Shown here piece by piece: positions 18,178-28,027 of a DNA stretch of 45,531 bases. Both the position numbers and the translations under genes were made by a program. Under the pieces are notes generated by a model. It saw nothing but the letters and a program-made list of their open reading frames with translations, was not told the origin of the DNA and searched no databases. Every line of letters begins with the position of its first letter. Position 1 is the first letter of the stretch. The stretch covers positions 1 to 45,531 of the forward strand of contig JAMPEM010000017.1 of NCBI GenBank assembly GCA_023665145.1, in the 5' to 3' direction. This DNA is from Bacteroides sp. GTDB lineage: Bacteria; Bacteroidota; Bacteroidia; Bacteroidales; Muribaculaceae.

Positions 18178-18571
18178 CCGCTTTCTTTATCTCTACATAT
18201 TCCACATCGCTCACCTGTTCTTCATGATATTGCGTATGTGTCTGATTCCGATCTGCCGCTATGTCGGTTTGAGAAAACTCTTTTATCTCTACATATTCCA
18301 CATCCTCTGCATACTCTTTGGGGATTATGGATTCTCGCGAATCTGCATGACGATTTCGTTGAGAGAAACCCGAGCCCGGCTCTTGTGTGGATTTCCTCTT
18401 TGAAAAATCACCGTTCCGGGTCTTTTTTTGGCGTGGTGGCATTCCGAATGCCGAACGCAGAAAATCCTCCTGCTTGCGCCGGGCATAATTGACCAGCATG
18501 TTTCGCCCTATATATTTCCAGAAGAGCCAAACAGCCACACATATCAATATAAGAATGAGAAGACCGCTCAT
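18161..18571 (-). CDS. DUF4834-like single-pass membrane protein
   Basis: From ATG 18571 the protein is 136 aa. It begins with one transmembrane helix (MSGLLILILICVAVWLFWKY), followed by a basic segment (YARRKQEDFLR) and a low-complexity tail. I recognise the short N-terminal-helix layout as the DUF4834 family of Bacteroidales. The tail carries DVEYVEIK twice, encoded by an exact 23-bp direct repeat. The start overlaps the pssA stop by 4 bp and the end overlaps the HAD gene by 17 bp. A longer frame reaching 18685 would run back into pssA and is unlikely. Function unknown. Confidence 0.75.
   Translation of the reverse strand: MSGLLILILICVAVWLFWKYIGRNMLVNYARRKQEDFLRSAFGMPPRQKKTRNGDFSKRKSTQEPGSGFSQRNRHADSRESIIPKEYAEDVEYVEIKEFSQTDIAADRNQTHTQYHEEQVSDVEYVEIKKADGKKD
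18186..18304. repeat. Exact 23-bp direct repeat inside the DUF4834 gene
   Basis: Positions 18186-18208 and 18282-18304 are identical. They are 96 bp apart, which is 32 codons and in frame, and both encode DVEYVEIK. Loss or gain of one unit would keep the reading frame. Confidence 0.92.
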
Positions 18572-19287
18572 CTGTTTTTTATATTTAGAGCAATAGATAG
18601 ACAAACATAGAAAACAATCAGCCACATCAATCCTGCCAACTGTATCGTGGCAATCATTACAACAGCTGCTGCAATCAGAATCCAACGCGGTTCATTCCCT
18701 TTCCACCCGAATGTCTTGAATTTAAGTGACAACATCGGAATATTGCTCACCATGAGCCAACTCTCCAGAATTATTATGGGAAGGAGTATTTCCGCATTTG
18801 TCAAAAATTCAACACCATTACTTATTAATGCCATGTACCCTATCCAAAATATTGCATTTGCAGGAATCGGAAGACCGATAAATCCGGTGGTCTGCCTGTC
18901 GTCAACATTAAACCTCGCAAGACGTATTGCGCCACATACCGGAATAATCAGCGTTGCAAAAACTATCCATGCGGAAGGAGAATAAGAGGCTTCAAAAATC
19001 AACAAATTCATCAGAACAATAGCCGGAGCTACACCAAAACTCACATTGTCGCTCAGTGAATCAAGCTCTTTACCCAAATCGGAATATGCCCCGAGCTTCC
19101 GTGCTGCAAAACCGTCAAAGAAATCGGCCAAGGCAGCAACCCCGATACATATCCAGGACAACCGGATTCCATCAAGACCTGATTCATTGGTAGATATTCC
19201 ATCGAATGAGAATATAATTGCCATTATGCCTGAAAGCAGATTCAGACATGTGAGCGCATTAGGTATATTCTTCTTCAGTATATTCAT
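18568..19287 (-). CDS. pssA: CDP-diacylglycerol--serine O-phosphatidyltransferase
   Basis: A 239-aa membrane enzyme that makes phosphatidylserine from CDP-diacylglycerol and serine. The CDP-alcohol phosphotransferase motif D-G-x2-A-R-x8-G-x3-D-x3-D is complete, as FDGFAARKLGAYSDLG then KELDSLSD. About seven hydrophobic helices follow the family pattern. The gene lies 65 bp downstream of psd, so the two steps leading to phosphatidylethanolamine are encoded together. The stop overlaps the DUF4834 start by 4 bp. Confidence 0.94.
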   Translation of the reverse strand: MNILKKNIPNALTCLNLLSGIMAIIFSFDGISTNESGLDGIRLSWICIGVAALADFFDGFAARKLGAYSDLGKELDSLSDNVSFGVAPAIVLMNLLIFEASYSPSAWIVFATLIIPVCGAIRLARFNVDDRQTTGFIGLPIPANAIFWIGYMALISNGVEFLTNAEILLPIIILESWLMVSNIPMLSLKFKTFGWKGNEPRWILIAAAVVMIATIQLAGLMWLIVFYVCLSIALNIKNR

Positions 19288-19352
19288 AAACAGTCAGATA
19301 TGTAAATTTGGGAGAGATAATTGAAGCTACAGGAATAGAAAATATACTTCTA

Positions 19353-20036
19353 TCAAGACGTGTGTGGAAGCACAGCTACCTGAGTGACACCTCCGCGGGT
19401 CACATCTCCAAGTTCTACCAGAATATCGGAACCAAGAGGGAGAAAAATATCTACTCTCGAACCGAATTTGATAAAACCAAGATGCTCATCAATGGATGCT
19501 TCTTCCCCCTTCCGTGCATATGTGACTATACGTCGCGCCATAGCTCCGGCTATCTGGCGTACTGCCACTTTATGTCCCTCGGGAGTTATTATTCCTATTG
19601 TGCTTCGTTCGTTTTCGGTGCTTGATTTGGGCAGATATGCGGAGAGAAATCGGCCGCTGTGATGTTTGACGTATACCACTTCCCCATCTATCGGAAACCA
19701 GTTGGCATGAACATTGAGCGGAGACATAAATACTGAAAATTGTATCGCCGGCCCCTTAATGAATTCCGGTTCTTCCGTCTCTTCTATAACCACCACTTTA
19801 CCATCTACAGAGCTGACCACACGTCTCTTTCTCTCACCCCGATAGCGCCTTACCGGACAACGGAAAAAGTTAAAGACAAAAATATAAAACATCGCAGAGA
19901 TGCCTGTAAAGATGGCCGGGAAAACTACCGGTGGGAGAAAAAGCCACGCCGGAATATTTAGCGCCACAAGCACAAGCAGGAGCATAATCAAGATATTGGT
20001 GCCCTCGTGGTGTATTTTTACGCGATGTATTCTCAC
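19353..20036 (-). CDS. psd: Phosphatidylserine decarboxylase proenzyme
   Basis: A 227-aa short-form Psd that decarboxylates phosphatidylserine to phosphatidylethanolamine. Two hydrophobic helices lie at about 15-60. SPLNVHANWFPIDG (105-118) is a conserved core segment, and the self-cleavage site is FGS with Gly192-Ser193, the Ser becoming the pyruvoyl group. The start is GTG (RIHRVKIHHEG fits the family N-terminus and no ATG is available upstream in frame). A consensus promoter at 20124-20155 gives an 80-nt leader. It heads the psd-pssA group. Confidence 0.93.
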   Translation of the reverse strand: MRIHRVKIHHEGTNILIMLLLVLVALNIPAWLFLPPVVFPAIFTGISAMFYIFVFNFFRCPVRRYRGERKRRVVSSVDGKVVVIEETEEPEFIKGPAIQFSVFMSPLNVHANWFPIDGEVVYVKHHSGRFLSAYLPKSSTENERSTIGIITPEGHKVAVRQIAGAMARRIVTYARKGEEASIDEHLGFIKFGSRVDIFLPLGSDILVELGDVTRGGVTQVAVLPHTS

Positions 20037-20123
20037 GTTATAGATATTTGCAAATCAATTCGTTTTAATAAATGAACCGATATGCGCCGCCCTCTGAGCG
20101 ACGCATTGCGATGCATCCGTTTG

Positions 20124-20155
20124 CAAAATTAGGAAAATTTCGTATAAACACCAAA
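20124..20155 (-). promoter_or_regulatory. Bacteroidota-type promoter for psd-pssA
   Basis: Minus-strand -7 box TAATTTTG (20131-20124), -33 box TTTG (20155-20152), spacing 20 bp. The -33 box overlaps the edge of the stem-loop at 20143-20173. Confidence 0.65.
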
Positions 20156-20173
20156 TTTTATTCGGTGTTTATA
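20143..20173 (-). terminator. Stem-loop downstream of the thioredoxin gene
   Basis: A perfect 10-bp stem (TATAAACACC with GGTGTTTATA) and an 11-nt loop, 32 bp after the thioredoxin stop. There is no T-run, so it may be a weak terminator or a processing or operator site overlapping the psd promoter. Confidence 0.5.
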
Positions 20174-20204
20174 TTTCGTGTATTTAGTAGCAGTACGTTT
20201 TATA

Positions 20205-20498
20205 TTAGATAAAATCCTGCACTTTGGAAAGAAGTGCTTGTCCTTCAATCTCACCTGTATGACGCCATACCTCTCTCCCTCCGTTATACACAATAAATGT
20301 TGGGATTGACGTTACTCCGGCTTCCTGTGCCAATTCCTGCTCTTCATCTATGTCGTATTGATATACCGGCACTTTACCTTCCAACAACTCTGCGACTTGT
20401 GCCACAATAGGCATCATTCTCTGACAATGTGGACACCAGCTTGCATAAAATTCTACAAGTACTGTCTCGGCACTTGTGATTACTTCTCTATAATCCAT
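20205..20498 (-). CDS. Thioredoxin-like protein (WCPHC)
   Basis: A 97-aa protein consisting of one thioredoxin fold. The active site is ASWCPHCQRM with Cys22 and Cys25, and the cis-proline is in VTSIPTFIVY. WCPHC differs from the WCGPC of reductive thioredoxins and resembles DsbA or glutaredoxin-type centres, which suggests a higher redox potential (inference). There is no signal peptide. It is preceded by the yidC terminator, so it probably has its own transcription start, although no consensus promoter is visible. Confidence 0.9.
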   Translation of the reverse strand: MDYREVITSAETVLVEFYASWCPHCQRMMPIVAQVAELLEGKVPVYQYDIDEEQELAQEAGVTSIPTFIVYNGGREVWRHTGEIEGQALLSKVQDFI

Positions 20499-20528
20499 AA
20501 TTTGTGTGTGTTTTTATAGTTTATTATT

Positions 20529-20571
20529 AAAAAAATTTATCAGCCGGAAGAATTATCTCCCGACTGATTTT
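20529..20571 (-). terminator. Intrinsic terminator after yidC
   Basis: On the minus strand ATCAGTCGG pairs with CCGGCTGAT, with further pairing towards the loop, and a T-rich run (TTTTTTT) follows. It lies 43 bp after the yidC stop and separates yidC from the thioredoxin gene. Confidence 0.75.
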
Positions 20572-20613
20572 ATAACATTTAATTTTCAGATTTGGTTTAG
20601 ACCTTCACATTGC

Positions 20614-22698
20614 TCACCGACGATGCTTCGCCTGGGCTTTCTGTTGCTCCTTAAGCATCTGTTGCTGCTGACGCTGCATCTCTTCAAGACGTGCCATGAA
20701 GCCCGATTTCTTTCTCGGTTTCTTGGCATTCTCTTTCATCTTCTTGCGGACATCCTCCTCTTTTATCACATAACGGAAAGCATAGGTCTGAATGATGGTG
20801 ATAAGGAGTGAGAGGAAATAGTAATAACTCAAACCGGCCGCATAGTTATTAAAGAATATCATAAAGAATACCGGCATCAGATACATCATCCACTTCATAC
20901 CGGGCATCTGTCCCGGCTGATTCTGCATATTGATATAGGTATAGATAATGTTGGTAACAGTCATCAAGAGGCAGAAGAGTGATATGTGATTACCGAAATA
21001 TTCTGTAACAAGAGGGATATTGCCGCTCCATGATATTATTGCATCCGGAGCAGAAAGGTCATGTGCCCAAAGGAAACTCTGTCCGCGAAGTTCTATACAT
21101 GAGGGGAAGAAACTGAACATTGCAAAGAGAATCGGCATCTGAAGCAACATCGGGAGACATCCGGAGAAGGGTGATGCTCCGGCTTTGCTATATAGCTCCA
21201 TTGTCTTTTGCTGACGCAACATTGCATTTTCTTGACCGGGATATTTATCGTTAATGACTTTAATATCGGGGGCAAGGATTCGCATCTTCGCTTGTGATTT
21301 GTAGCTCTTATATGTCAAGGGGAAAAGCACCAGCTTGATAAAAAGTGTCAATATCAGAATTATAATACCATAATTAGATATAAAAAAACCGAGGAAATTA
21401 AAAATCGGTATGATAATCAACGTGTTAATCCACCGGAATATTGACCATCCGAGTGGAATAAGCTTAGTAAAATTCATATCCTCATCCTTATCGAGCTTAT
21501 CATCAATGCTTGAAAGAAGGGGATAGAGATTCGGACCGATAAACCAATCAAATTCTGCAGGCACATCTACATTCCAATCGTAATCATTCACAGTAGCATC
21601 AGCCGTCATTGATTTTAGGTAGTCGCTACCCTTAAGCACTTCAGAGTTGAAGTCAGCTGTCTGGAAGGGGCGTTTTGATACAAGAATAGATGAGAAGAAC
21701 TGATTTTTAAAGGCTATCCATTTCACCTTGGCCTCACGTTCTTCTGAATCGTTTTTTGCCTCTGAAAGATGTTCAACACTTCCTCCGGCATATTTATAAT
21801 AAAGTGCTGAATTACGTTCTTCAAACATTCTCCCTTTCTCCTGGCGTTTCAAATCCTGATGCCAGTCTATTCCGAGCATTCTGTTGTTACTTTGAGCGAT
21901 AGCGGCCATATTCTTCTGTACTACACGCATCTTCACAACATAATTTTTACCTTTCGGAAGAGTATATTCTATACCCCAGAAAGCATCCGGAGTAACATCA
22001 AGCGTCATGCGTACCGTAGAGTCGTTCAAAGCCACCGGACGGAAATACAGGTCGGCTGTAGAGATGGATTGGGGCAAGGGCATACGGAATGAGAAACTAT
22101 TTTTATCCCCTTCAAACATGACTACTTTCCCCAATCGCTTCTCATTTTCGTCAGCACTGTATTCAGTGCTATAATCCTTAAGCTCGGCCTTGGTAATAGA
22201 ACCAGATTTGGAAGAAAGAGTCAATCTCAATGCATCGTTTTCGAGCACGAGTTTTTTGTCTGTACCGGTCAGAAATTGAGCGAAACGACCAAACTTGCCC
22301 ATTGACTCACTTGCCGAACGAACAGCCTCAAGAGCTGCAGCTCTGAGAGTCATTGGTGCGCTACCGTCTGAAATCTCTTTCCATGTCACCTGTTTGCCGT
22401 CTACAGTCACATACCCGGAAAGAGAGTCACCGTCAAGACGTAGAGATATTCCATTGGAATCCCATGTATAGCTTGTTGAGGCCGAGTCGGTACCGGTCTT
22501 CTGTCCGTTTTGCACTATGTTCTGACGCAGCCAGTCAAGCTCCGTGTCAGACAATGACACTGCCTGAGGCGACGTCTGAGTGTTCTCTGTATTCTCCTGC
22601 ACGCTGTTATGCTGCGCTTCCGGCTTCGGTCTGAGCCACATGTAACCGAAGAATACGGCAGCCATCAGCAATAGACCATATACTGTATTCTTGTCCAT
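20614..22698 (-). CDS. yidC: Membrane protein insertase YidC
   Basis: A 694-aa protein of the Gram-negative type. There is an N-terminal anchor helix (about 5-22), then a large periplasmic beta domain to about 435, then the insertase core with LILTLFIKLVLFPLTYKSYKSQ and PILFAMFSFFP, and a final helix pair including MYLMPVFFMIFFNNYAAGLSYYY split over the last helices. The C-terminus is very basic (KKMKENAKKPRKKSG). It inserts inner-membrane proteins with or without SecYEG. It lies 45 bp downstream of pyrG and is likely co-transcribed. Confidence 0.96.
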   Translation of the reverse strand: MDKNTVYGLLLMAAVFFGYMWLRPKPEAQHNSVQENTENTQTSPQAVSLSDTELDWLRQNIVQNGQKTGTDSASTSYTWDSNGISLRLDGDSLSGYVTVDGKQVTWKEISDGSAPMTLRAAALEAVRSASESMGKFGRFAQFLTGTDKKLVLENDALRLTLSSKSGSITKAELKDYSTEYSADENEKRLGKVVMFEGDKNSFSFRMPLPQSISTADLYFRPVALNDSTVRMTLDVTPDAFWGIEYTLPKGKNYVVKMRVVQKNMAAIAQSNNRMLGIDWHQDLKRQEKGRMFEERNSALYYKYAGGSVEHLSEAKNDSEEREAKVKWIAFKNQFFSSILVSKRPFQTADFNSEVLKGSDYLKSMTADATVNDYDWNVDVPAEFDWFIGPNLYPLLSSIDDKLDKDEDMNFTKLIPLGWSIFRWINTLIIIPIFNFLGFFISNYGIIILILTLFIKLVLFPLTYKSYKSQAKMRILAPDIKVINDKYPGQENAMLRQQKTMELYSKAGASPFSGCLPMLLQMPILFAMFSFFPSCIELRGQSFLWAHDLSAPDAIISWSGNIPLVTEYFGNHISLFCLLMTVTNIIYTYINMQNQPGQMPGMKWMMYLMPVFFMIFFNNYAAGLSYYYFLSLLITIIQTYAFRYVIKEEDVRKKMKENAKKPRKKSGFMARLEEMQRQQQQMLKEQQKAQAKHRR

Positions 22699-22743
22699 TT
22701 ATGCGTTATGCTTTTTCGTTTTCTCTTTCTATTTGGAGTGAAA

Positions 22744-24481
<1,738 letters not shown>

Positions 24482-24517
24482 ACGATTACGACTAAAAGCT
24501 CTCAAATGTTCTCAAAA

Positions 24518-25339
24518 TCAGTCAAGAGTATATATTTGGTCACGAATTTCAGCGGCTATGCGCGATGCCGATTTTTCGGTGCTTTCCAATCGGCTGTAAG
24601 GTATCGGCTTTCCGAAAACAATCTCAAACCGGGAGTGAGCTGCGTTGCACAATTCTGCCGGTAATGTGGCCTGTTCTATATTAACTTTTACCCCAAGTTT
24701 TTTTCGCCAATAAGCCAAATTATAGAATCTACTACGATTGAGTGCTTTAAAATGTACCGGCACAATATCACGTCCATACTCCACTGCCTTGCTCACAAAC
24801 GCTTTATTCCACTTCAAATCCCTTATTCCTTCCTTTCCCTTGCGGGACACAAGTCCGGCGGGGAAAATCAAAATCTGCGAATCTGAAGCATACGCCTCAT
24901 TGATGGCCACAGTGGCTTCCCTCCCTTGCGCACCGTATTTATTAATGGGCAAAAAAACGGAACGGAGTGGGACAACATTCATAAGCAGGTCGTTGACTAA
25001 AAATTTAATCTTTTCATCTCCGTATTTTCCCCCGAGAATTGCTATGAGCGTTATTCCGTCAAGCCCTCCCAGAGGATGATTGGAAGCAAAGACATATCGT
25101 TTAGTGTCATCAAGCTTTTCAAGACCTTTTACAATTACTTTGATATCGAGTATTTCCAAGATTTTTGACGCAAAGGCAGATCCTTCAGCCGGATATGCCT
25201 CACGCAAAAGACGATTAAGCTCATCTTGATGTATGATCCGTTCAAGAAGGCGAGTCACAGGACGTGGAATTAACCATTTGTGTCTTGTGGAGATTCTCGT
25301 TTTCAGAATTTTGTCAATATCAAGTTGTATCAATTCCAT
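24518..25339 (-). CDS. Lysophospholipid/glycerol acyltransferase family protein
   Basis: A 273-aa acyltransferase. FASNHPLGGLDG (about 85-96) carries the catalytic His88 and Asp94, spaced H-x5-D instead of the usual H-x4-D; this form occurs in hemolysin/OlsB-like acyltransferases of Bacteroidota. FLPINKYGAQGR and LIFPAGLVSRKG are the following conserved blocks. It likely transfers fatty acyl groups to lysophospholipids, or to amino lipids such as ornithine or glycine lipids. It lies 19 bp downstream of the PgeF-like gene. No signal peptide; peripheral inner-membrane location is expected. Confidence 0.85.
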   Translation of the reverse strand: MELIQLDIDKILKTRISTRHKWLIPRPVTRLLERIIHQDELNRLLREAYPAEGSAFASKILEILDIKVIVKGLEKLDDTKRYVFASNHPLGGLDGITLIAILGGKYGDEKIKFLVNDLLMNVVPLRSVFLPINKYGAQGREATVAINEAYASDSQILIFPAGLVSRKGKEGIRDLKWNKAFVSKAVEYGRDIVPVHFKALNRSRFYNLAYWRKKLGVKVNIEQATLPAELCNAAHSRFEIVFGKPIPYSRLESTEKSASRIAAEIRDQIYTLD

Positions 25340-25358
25340 TTACAGGACTTTTACGTTT

Positions 25359-26075
25359 TTACGAATTATTATTTGGGGACAGCATTATGAAGGAGTGTAA
25401 TCTGTCTGACGTTCCGGGATTACGACGATAGCTGGGGAACGGATACTCTCCGGCTTCCATATAATGCCGTGTACACATATTCGTCATCTTAATAGATTTT
25501 TCCTTGACTCCGTTCTCAATCAGTATCTTTGCATTGATTGCCGCCAGATTCAGATGAGGCTTGTCTGTATCCAAGCCGATTATCTCTTCCGGGCCAAATC
25601 CGGCTACAACAAATTTACTTGCCAATTCTTTATCTACCTCATAACAGTCTACACACACGCAAGGTCCGATGACAGCCTGTATGCTTGCCGGATTGGCTCC
25701 GCTTTGACGAAGCTTGTCAATAGCTACATCAAGGATTCTGCCTAATGTGCCTCGCCATCCGGCATGTACCGCCGCAACTTTCCTTATATCGGGAGCATAA
25801 AGGAGCACCGGCACACAATCAGCTGTCCTGACACCAATGGCAAATCCGGGTATGCCGGTAATTATTCCATCGGTATTTTCAGGATAATCCGATGCGGAAC
25901 AGACCTCTTGAACGTTGACCGAATGAGTCTGCTCGCATTGAGCTAACAGCGTTTCTTCGCTGATTTCCATACACAAAGATTCGGACACGGGTATGCCACA
26001 GGTAAAACCTGCAACGACACCGCATCCGAGATCCGTCATGTATCTATACCTCAAAGGTATATCTCTAAATCTCAC
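25359..26075 (-). CDS. PgeF/YfiH-family polyphenol oxidase-like protein (shortened N-terminus)
   Basis: A 238-aa member of the DUF152 family, known as purine nucleoside phosphorylase or multicopper-like enzyme. The zinc ligands are present: His51 in EQTHS, Cys87 in TADCVPV and His104 in VHAGWRG. The N-terminal segment between the first strand (VVAGFTCG) and EQTH is about 20-30 residues shorter than usual and lacks the conserved N-x-G loop. The start is GTG 26075, with a stop two codons upstream; ATG 26039 would remove 12 residues. It sits 21 bp after the FKBP lipoprotein gene and 19 bp before the acyltransferase. Confidence 0.82.
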   Translation of the reverse strand: MRFRDIPLRYRYMTDLGCGVVAGFTCGIPVSESLCMEISEETLLAQCEQTHSVNVQEVCSASDYPENTDGIITGIPGFAIGVRTADCVPVLLYAPDIRKVAAVHAGWRGTLGRILDVAIDKLRQSGANPASIQAVIGPCVCVDCYEVDKELASKFVVAGFGPEEIIGLDTDKPHLNLAAINAKILIENGVKEKSIKMTNMCTRHYMEAGEYPFPSYRRNPGTSDRLHSFIMLSPNNNS

Positions 26076-26096
26076 ACCTTATCCGGAATTTTGCGA

Positions 26097-27014
26097 TTAT
26101 TTGGCTTCAACGGGTTTGATTTCTTCACCTTCCATATCTCCGGCTGTCACACTCTTGCCATCGCTCTTTCCAAGGAATTTTTTGATTGTGGCATGAAGGA
26201 TGACGAGTTGGCCGGGATCCACACGGAATCGGGATGAATGTGCACCAAAGGCGGCCTCAGCTGTGGTAACAAATTCACCTGAGCCACCGGGACGAAGCTG
26301 AAGCAGTGATGAACCAATCGGTGCATTATCCATTTCAGGAGTTACTGTCACCTCGGTAGGTAACGGCAATCTTATAGGCTTGCCATCCACATCTGTTGCT
26401 CTGATTTGCACTTCTATCATATCACCTTGACTCAAAGCGGCACCCTCTCCCGGTTTTGTGATAGTTCCATAAAGGTCCGGCTTGAACTGCTTGTAATTAT
26501 GCGCTTTAGCGTATTCCGCAAGTTTTTTCTCACCTTCAGCTTTCACCTGTTCCTGTCTTCGAGTGGCTATTCGTGTGGTAAGCACGCTTAAATCTTGATT
26601 GACTTTCTCATAGTTCACAATCGAATCGTTACGAAGTCCGTATGCAAGTCCGGAAAGCATAAGCTTATTGTTAATTTCTATGCCCGTTTCAGTCTTGTAT
26701 TGTCCGGTGAATTGCGAGAGTTGCAGCCCAAGAATATATCCTTTGATATAATTCTCATCCTTACCGGACATTTTTAGGGCAGCCTCTACACCCTTAAGAT
26801 ATTCATTACGGGCTTCTTCTGACATTGCCACCGAATCACCGACTGATGAACGCCAATAGTCTACGGCATACATCTGACCAAGCAGATTGGAAATAGAATC
26901 GGCCTCTGTTGCATTTTTCACCTCACTGAGGTCATGTCCTTCACCGGCTCCGCTGCATGACGCAAACATCACGGAAGTTGATGCCAATAATATTATAAGT
27001 GCTTTAAATTTCAT
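26097..27014 (-). CDS. FKBP-like lipoprotein with degenerate catalytic domain
   Basis: A 305-aa lipoprotein with lipobox FASC (Cys about 20). Residues about 40-170 resemble the helical FKBP N-terminal dimerisation domain (MYAVDYWRSSVGDSV, YIKGYILGLQL). Residues about 175-290 are FKBP-shaped, but the catalytic signatures vhY, FDsS and GW are missing (VQIRATDVDG, PIGSSLLQLRPGG). It may therefore be a chaperone without prolyl isomerase activity. It is in a run of FKBP genes, 21 bp after the small lipoprotein gene. Periplasmic, membrane-anchored. Confidence 0.78.
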   Translation of the reverse strand: MKFKALIILLASTSVMFASCSGAGEGHDLSEVKNATEADSISNLLGQMYAVDYWRSSVGDSVAMSEEARNEYLKGVEAALKMSGKDENYIKGYILGLQLSQFTGQYKTETGIEINNKLMLSGLAYGLRNDSIVNYEKVNQDLSVLTTRIATRRQEQVKAEGEKKLAEYAKAHNYKQFKPDLYGTITKPGEGAALSQGDMIEVQIRATDVDGKPIRLPLPTEVTVTPEMDNAPIGSSLLQLRPGGSGEFVTTAEAAFGAHSSRFRVDPGQLVILHATIKKFLGKSDGKSVTAGDMEGEEIKPVEAK

Positions 27015-27035
27015 AATCTTAATTTTGTATATTCA

Positions 27036-27257
27036 TTATTGATTCTCTACAAGGGTATCGGAGATAGTATCTGCTGTTGGTATTTCAACCGGGGCAGTTG
27101 TTCCCGATGGTGTTATTACAGTATCATTAACCTCCGTGACATTGACCTCAACAGTATCACCGTTCGGCTCCATATTCTCCATAGTCCTCCCCTTGCAGGC
27201 TGCAAATAAAAATACGGCCGACAAGAATGAGATAGAGATTATCAATTTCCCTTTCAT
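27036..27257 (-). CDS. Small acidic lipoprotein
   Basis: A 73-aa protein from ATG 27257 (an in-frame GTG at 27281 directly follows the upstream stop and is less likely). Lipobox FAAC is followed by KGRTMENMEPNGDTVEVN, and the mature part is rich in T, V, D and E with no predicted fold. It lies between two FKBP genes in the same direction. No family recognised. It could be an accessory to the FKBP lipoproteins, on position alone. Confidence 0.65.
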   Translation of the reverse strand: MKGKLIISISFLSAVFLFAACKGRTMENMEPNGDTVEVNVTEVNDTVITPSGTTAPVEIPTADTISDTLVENQ

Positions 27258-27281
27258 ATCTTTACCTTTTTTACTCCTCAC

Positions 27282-27872
27282 TTATTGCACACTGAGAAGC
27301 TCTACACCGAATATCAAAGTGGCATCCGGACCGATGCCGGCTGCGGGCTGACCCTGTTCTCCGTAGGCAAGTTTGCCGGGAATATAGAATACAGCCAAAC
27401 CACCGGGTTTCATCAGCTGCAAACCTTCAGTCCATCCGGGAATCACACGATTGAGCGGGAATGAGGTAGGCTCGCCACGGGAGATACTGCTGTCAAACAC
27501 CTTACCATCGGTAAGCTCTCCGATGTAATGCACGGTAACTTCGCTTTCGGCTGTGGGATTGTTCCCTTTCCCCTCCTTGACAATTGCATAACGCAAACCA
27601 GAGGATGTCTCTGCCCATTTGTCGGCTGATGCCTTGTCGGACTTGTTCGCCTCATTCTCAAAGAAAGCGGCATTATATTTCTCCATCACTGTTGAGTCAA
27701 GCGATGACTTAACCTCTGTCAAAGGAGCAACCTGCTCTGTGGAAGCTGCTTCTGCTGAATCATTTATTTCTGTCATGCTCTTATATTTATTATTGGAGCA
27801 TGAGGCGCAGATGACTACTGCCCCGGCAAGAGCAAGTGTCATCCGGGCGTAACGATTTTTCTTCATTTTCAT
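27282..27872 (-). CDS. FKBP-type peptidyl-prolyl isomerase, lipoprotein
   Basis: A 196-aa lipoprotein with lipobox CASC. The C-terminal half is a complete FKBP domain: TVHYIGELTDGKVFDSS, FPLNRVIPGWTEGLQLM, FYIPGKLAYGEQG. All binding-pocket residues (Y, F, D, W) are kept, so it should be an active isomerase in the periplasm. Start ATG 27872 (MKMKKN) is chosen; the upstream GTG frame to 27911 has no signal-peptide sense. It heads a five-gene minus-strand run to the acyltransferase. Confidence 0.88.
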   Translation of the reverse strand: MKMKKNRYARMTLALAGAVVICASCSNNKYKSMTEINDSAEAASTEQVAPLTEVKSSLDSTVMEKYNAAFFENEANKSDKASADKWAETSSGLRYAIVKEGKGNNPTAESEVTVHYIGELTDGKVFDSSISRGEPTSFPLNRVIPGWTEGLQLMKPGGLAVFYIPGKLAYGEQGQPAAGIGPDATLIFGVELLSVQ

Positions 27873-27945
27873 TAAATTTTTCACGTTAACACTGAGCTTT
27901 TTCAAGCCCACTTATTAATATAACGATATTATTCCTAAAATATTG

Positions 27946-27978
27946 AAAAATCCGGACCCGAAAATTTCGGATACCGGA
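27946..27978 (-). terminator. Intrinsic terminator after the cytoplasmic FKBP gene
   Basis: Nested stem (TCCGG with CCGGA outside, CCGAAA with TTTCGG inside) followed on the minus strand by TTTTT. It lies 50 bp beyond the stop of the 28028 gene and isolates it from the next FKBP gene. Confidence 0.6.
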
Positions 27979-28027
27979 AATTTCTTTCTCTATAGATATG
28001 CTGACATATTATCACATCAGCAATGTC

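Noticed and set aside
18572..18685. Cys-rich N-terminal extension of the DUF4834 protein
   Set aside because: It runs antiparallel in sense to nothing but within the pssA coding region in another frame; the membrane-helix start at 18571 with 4-bp overlap is typical of coupling.
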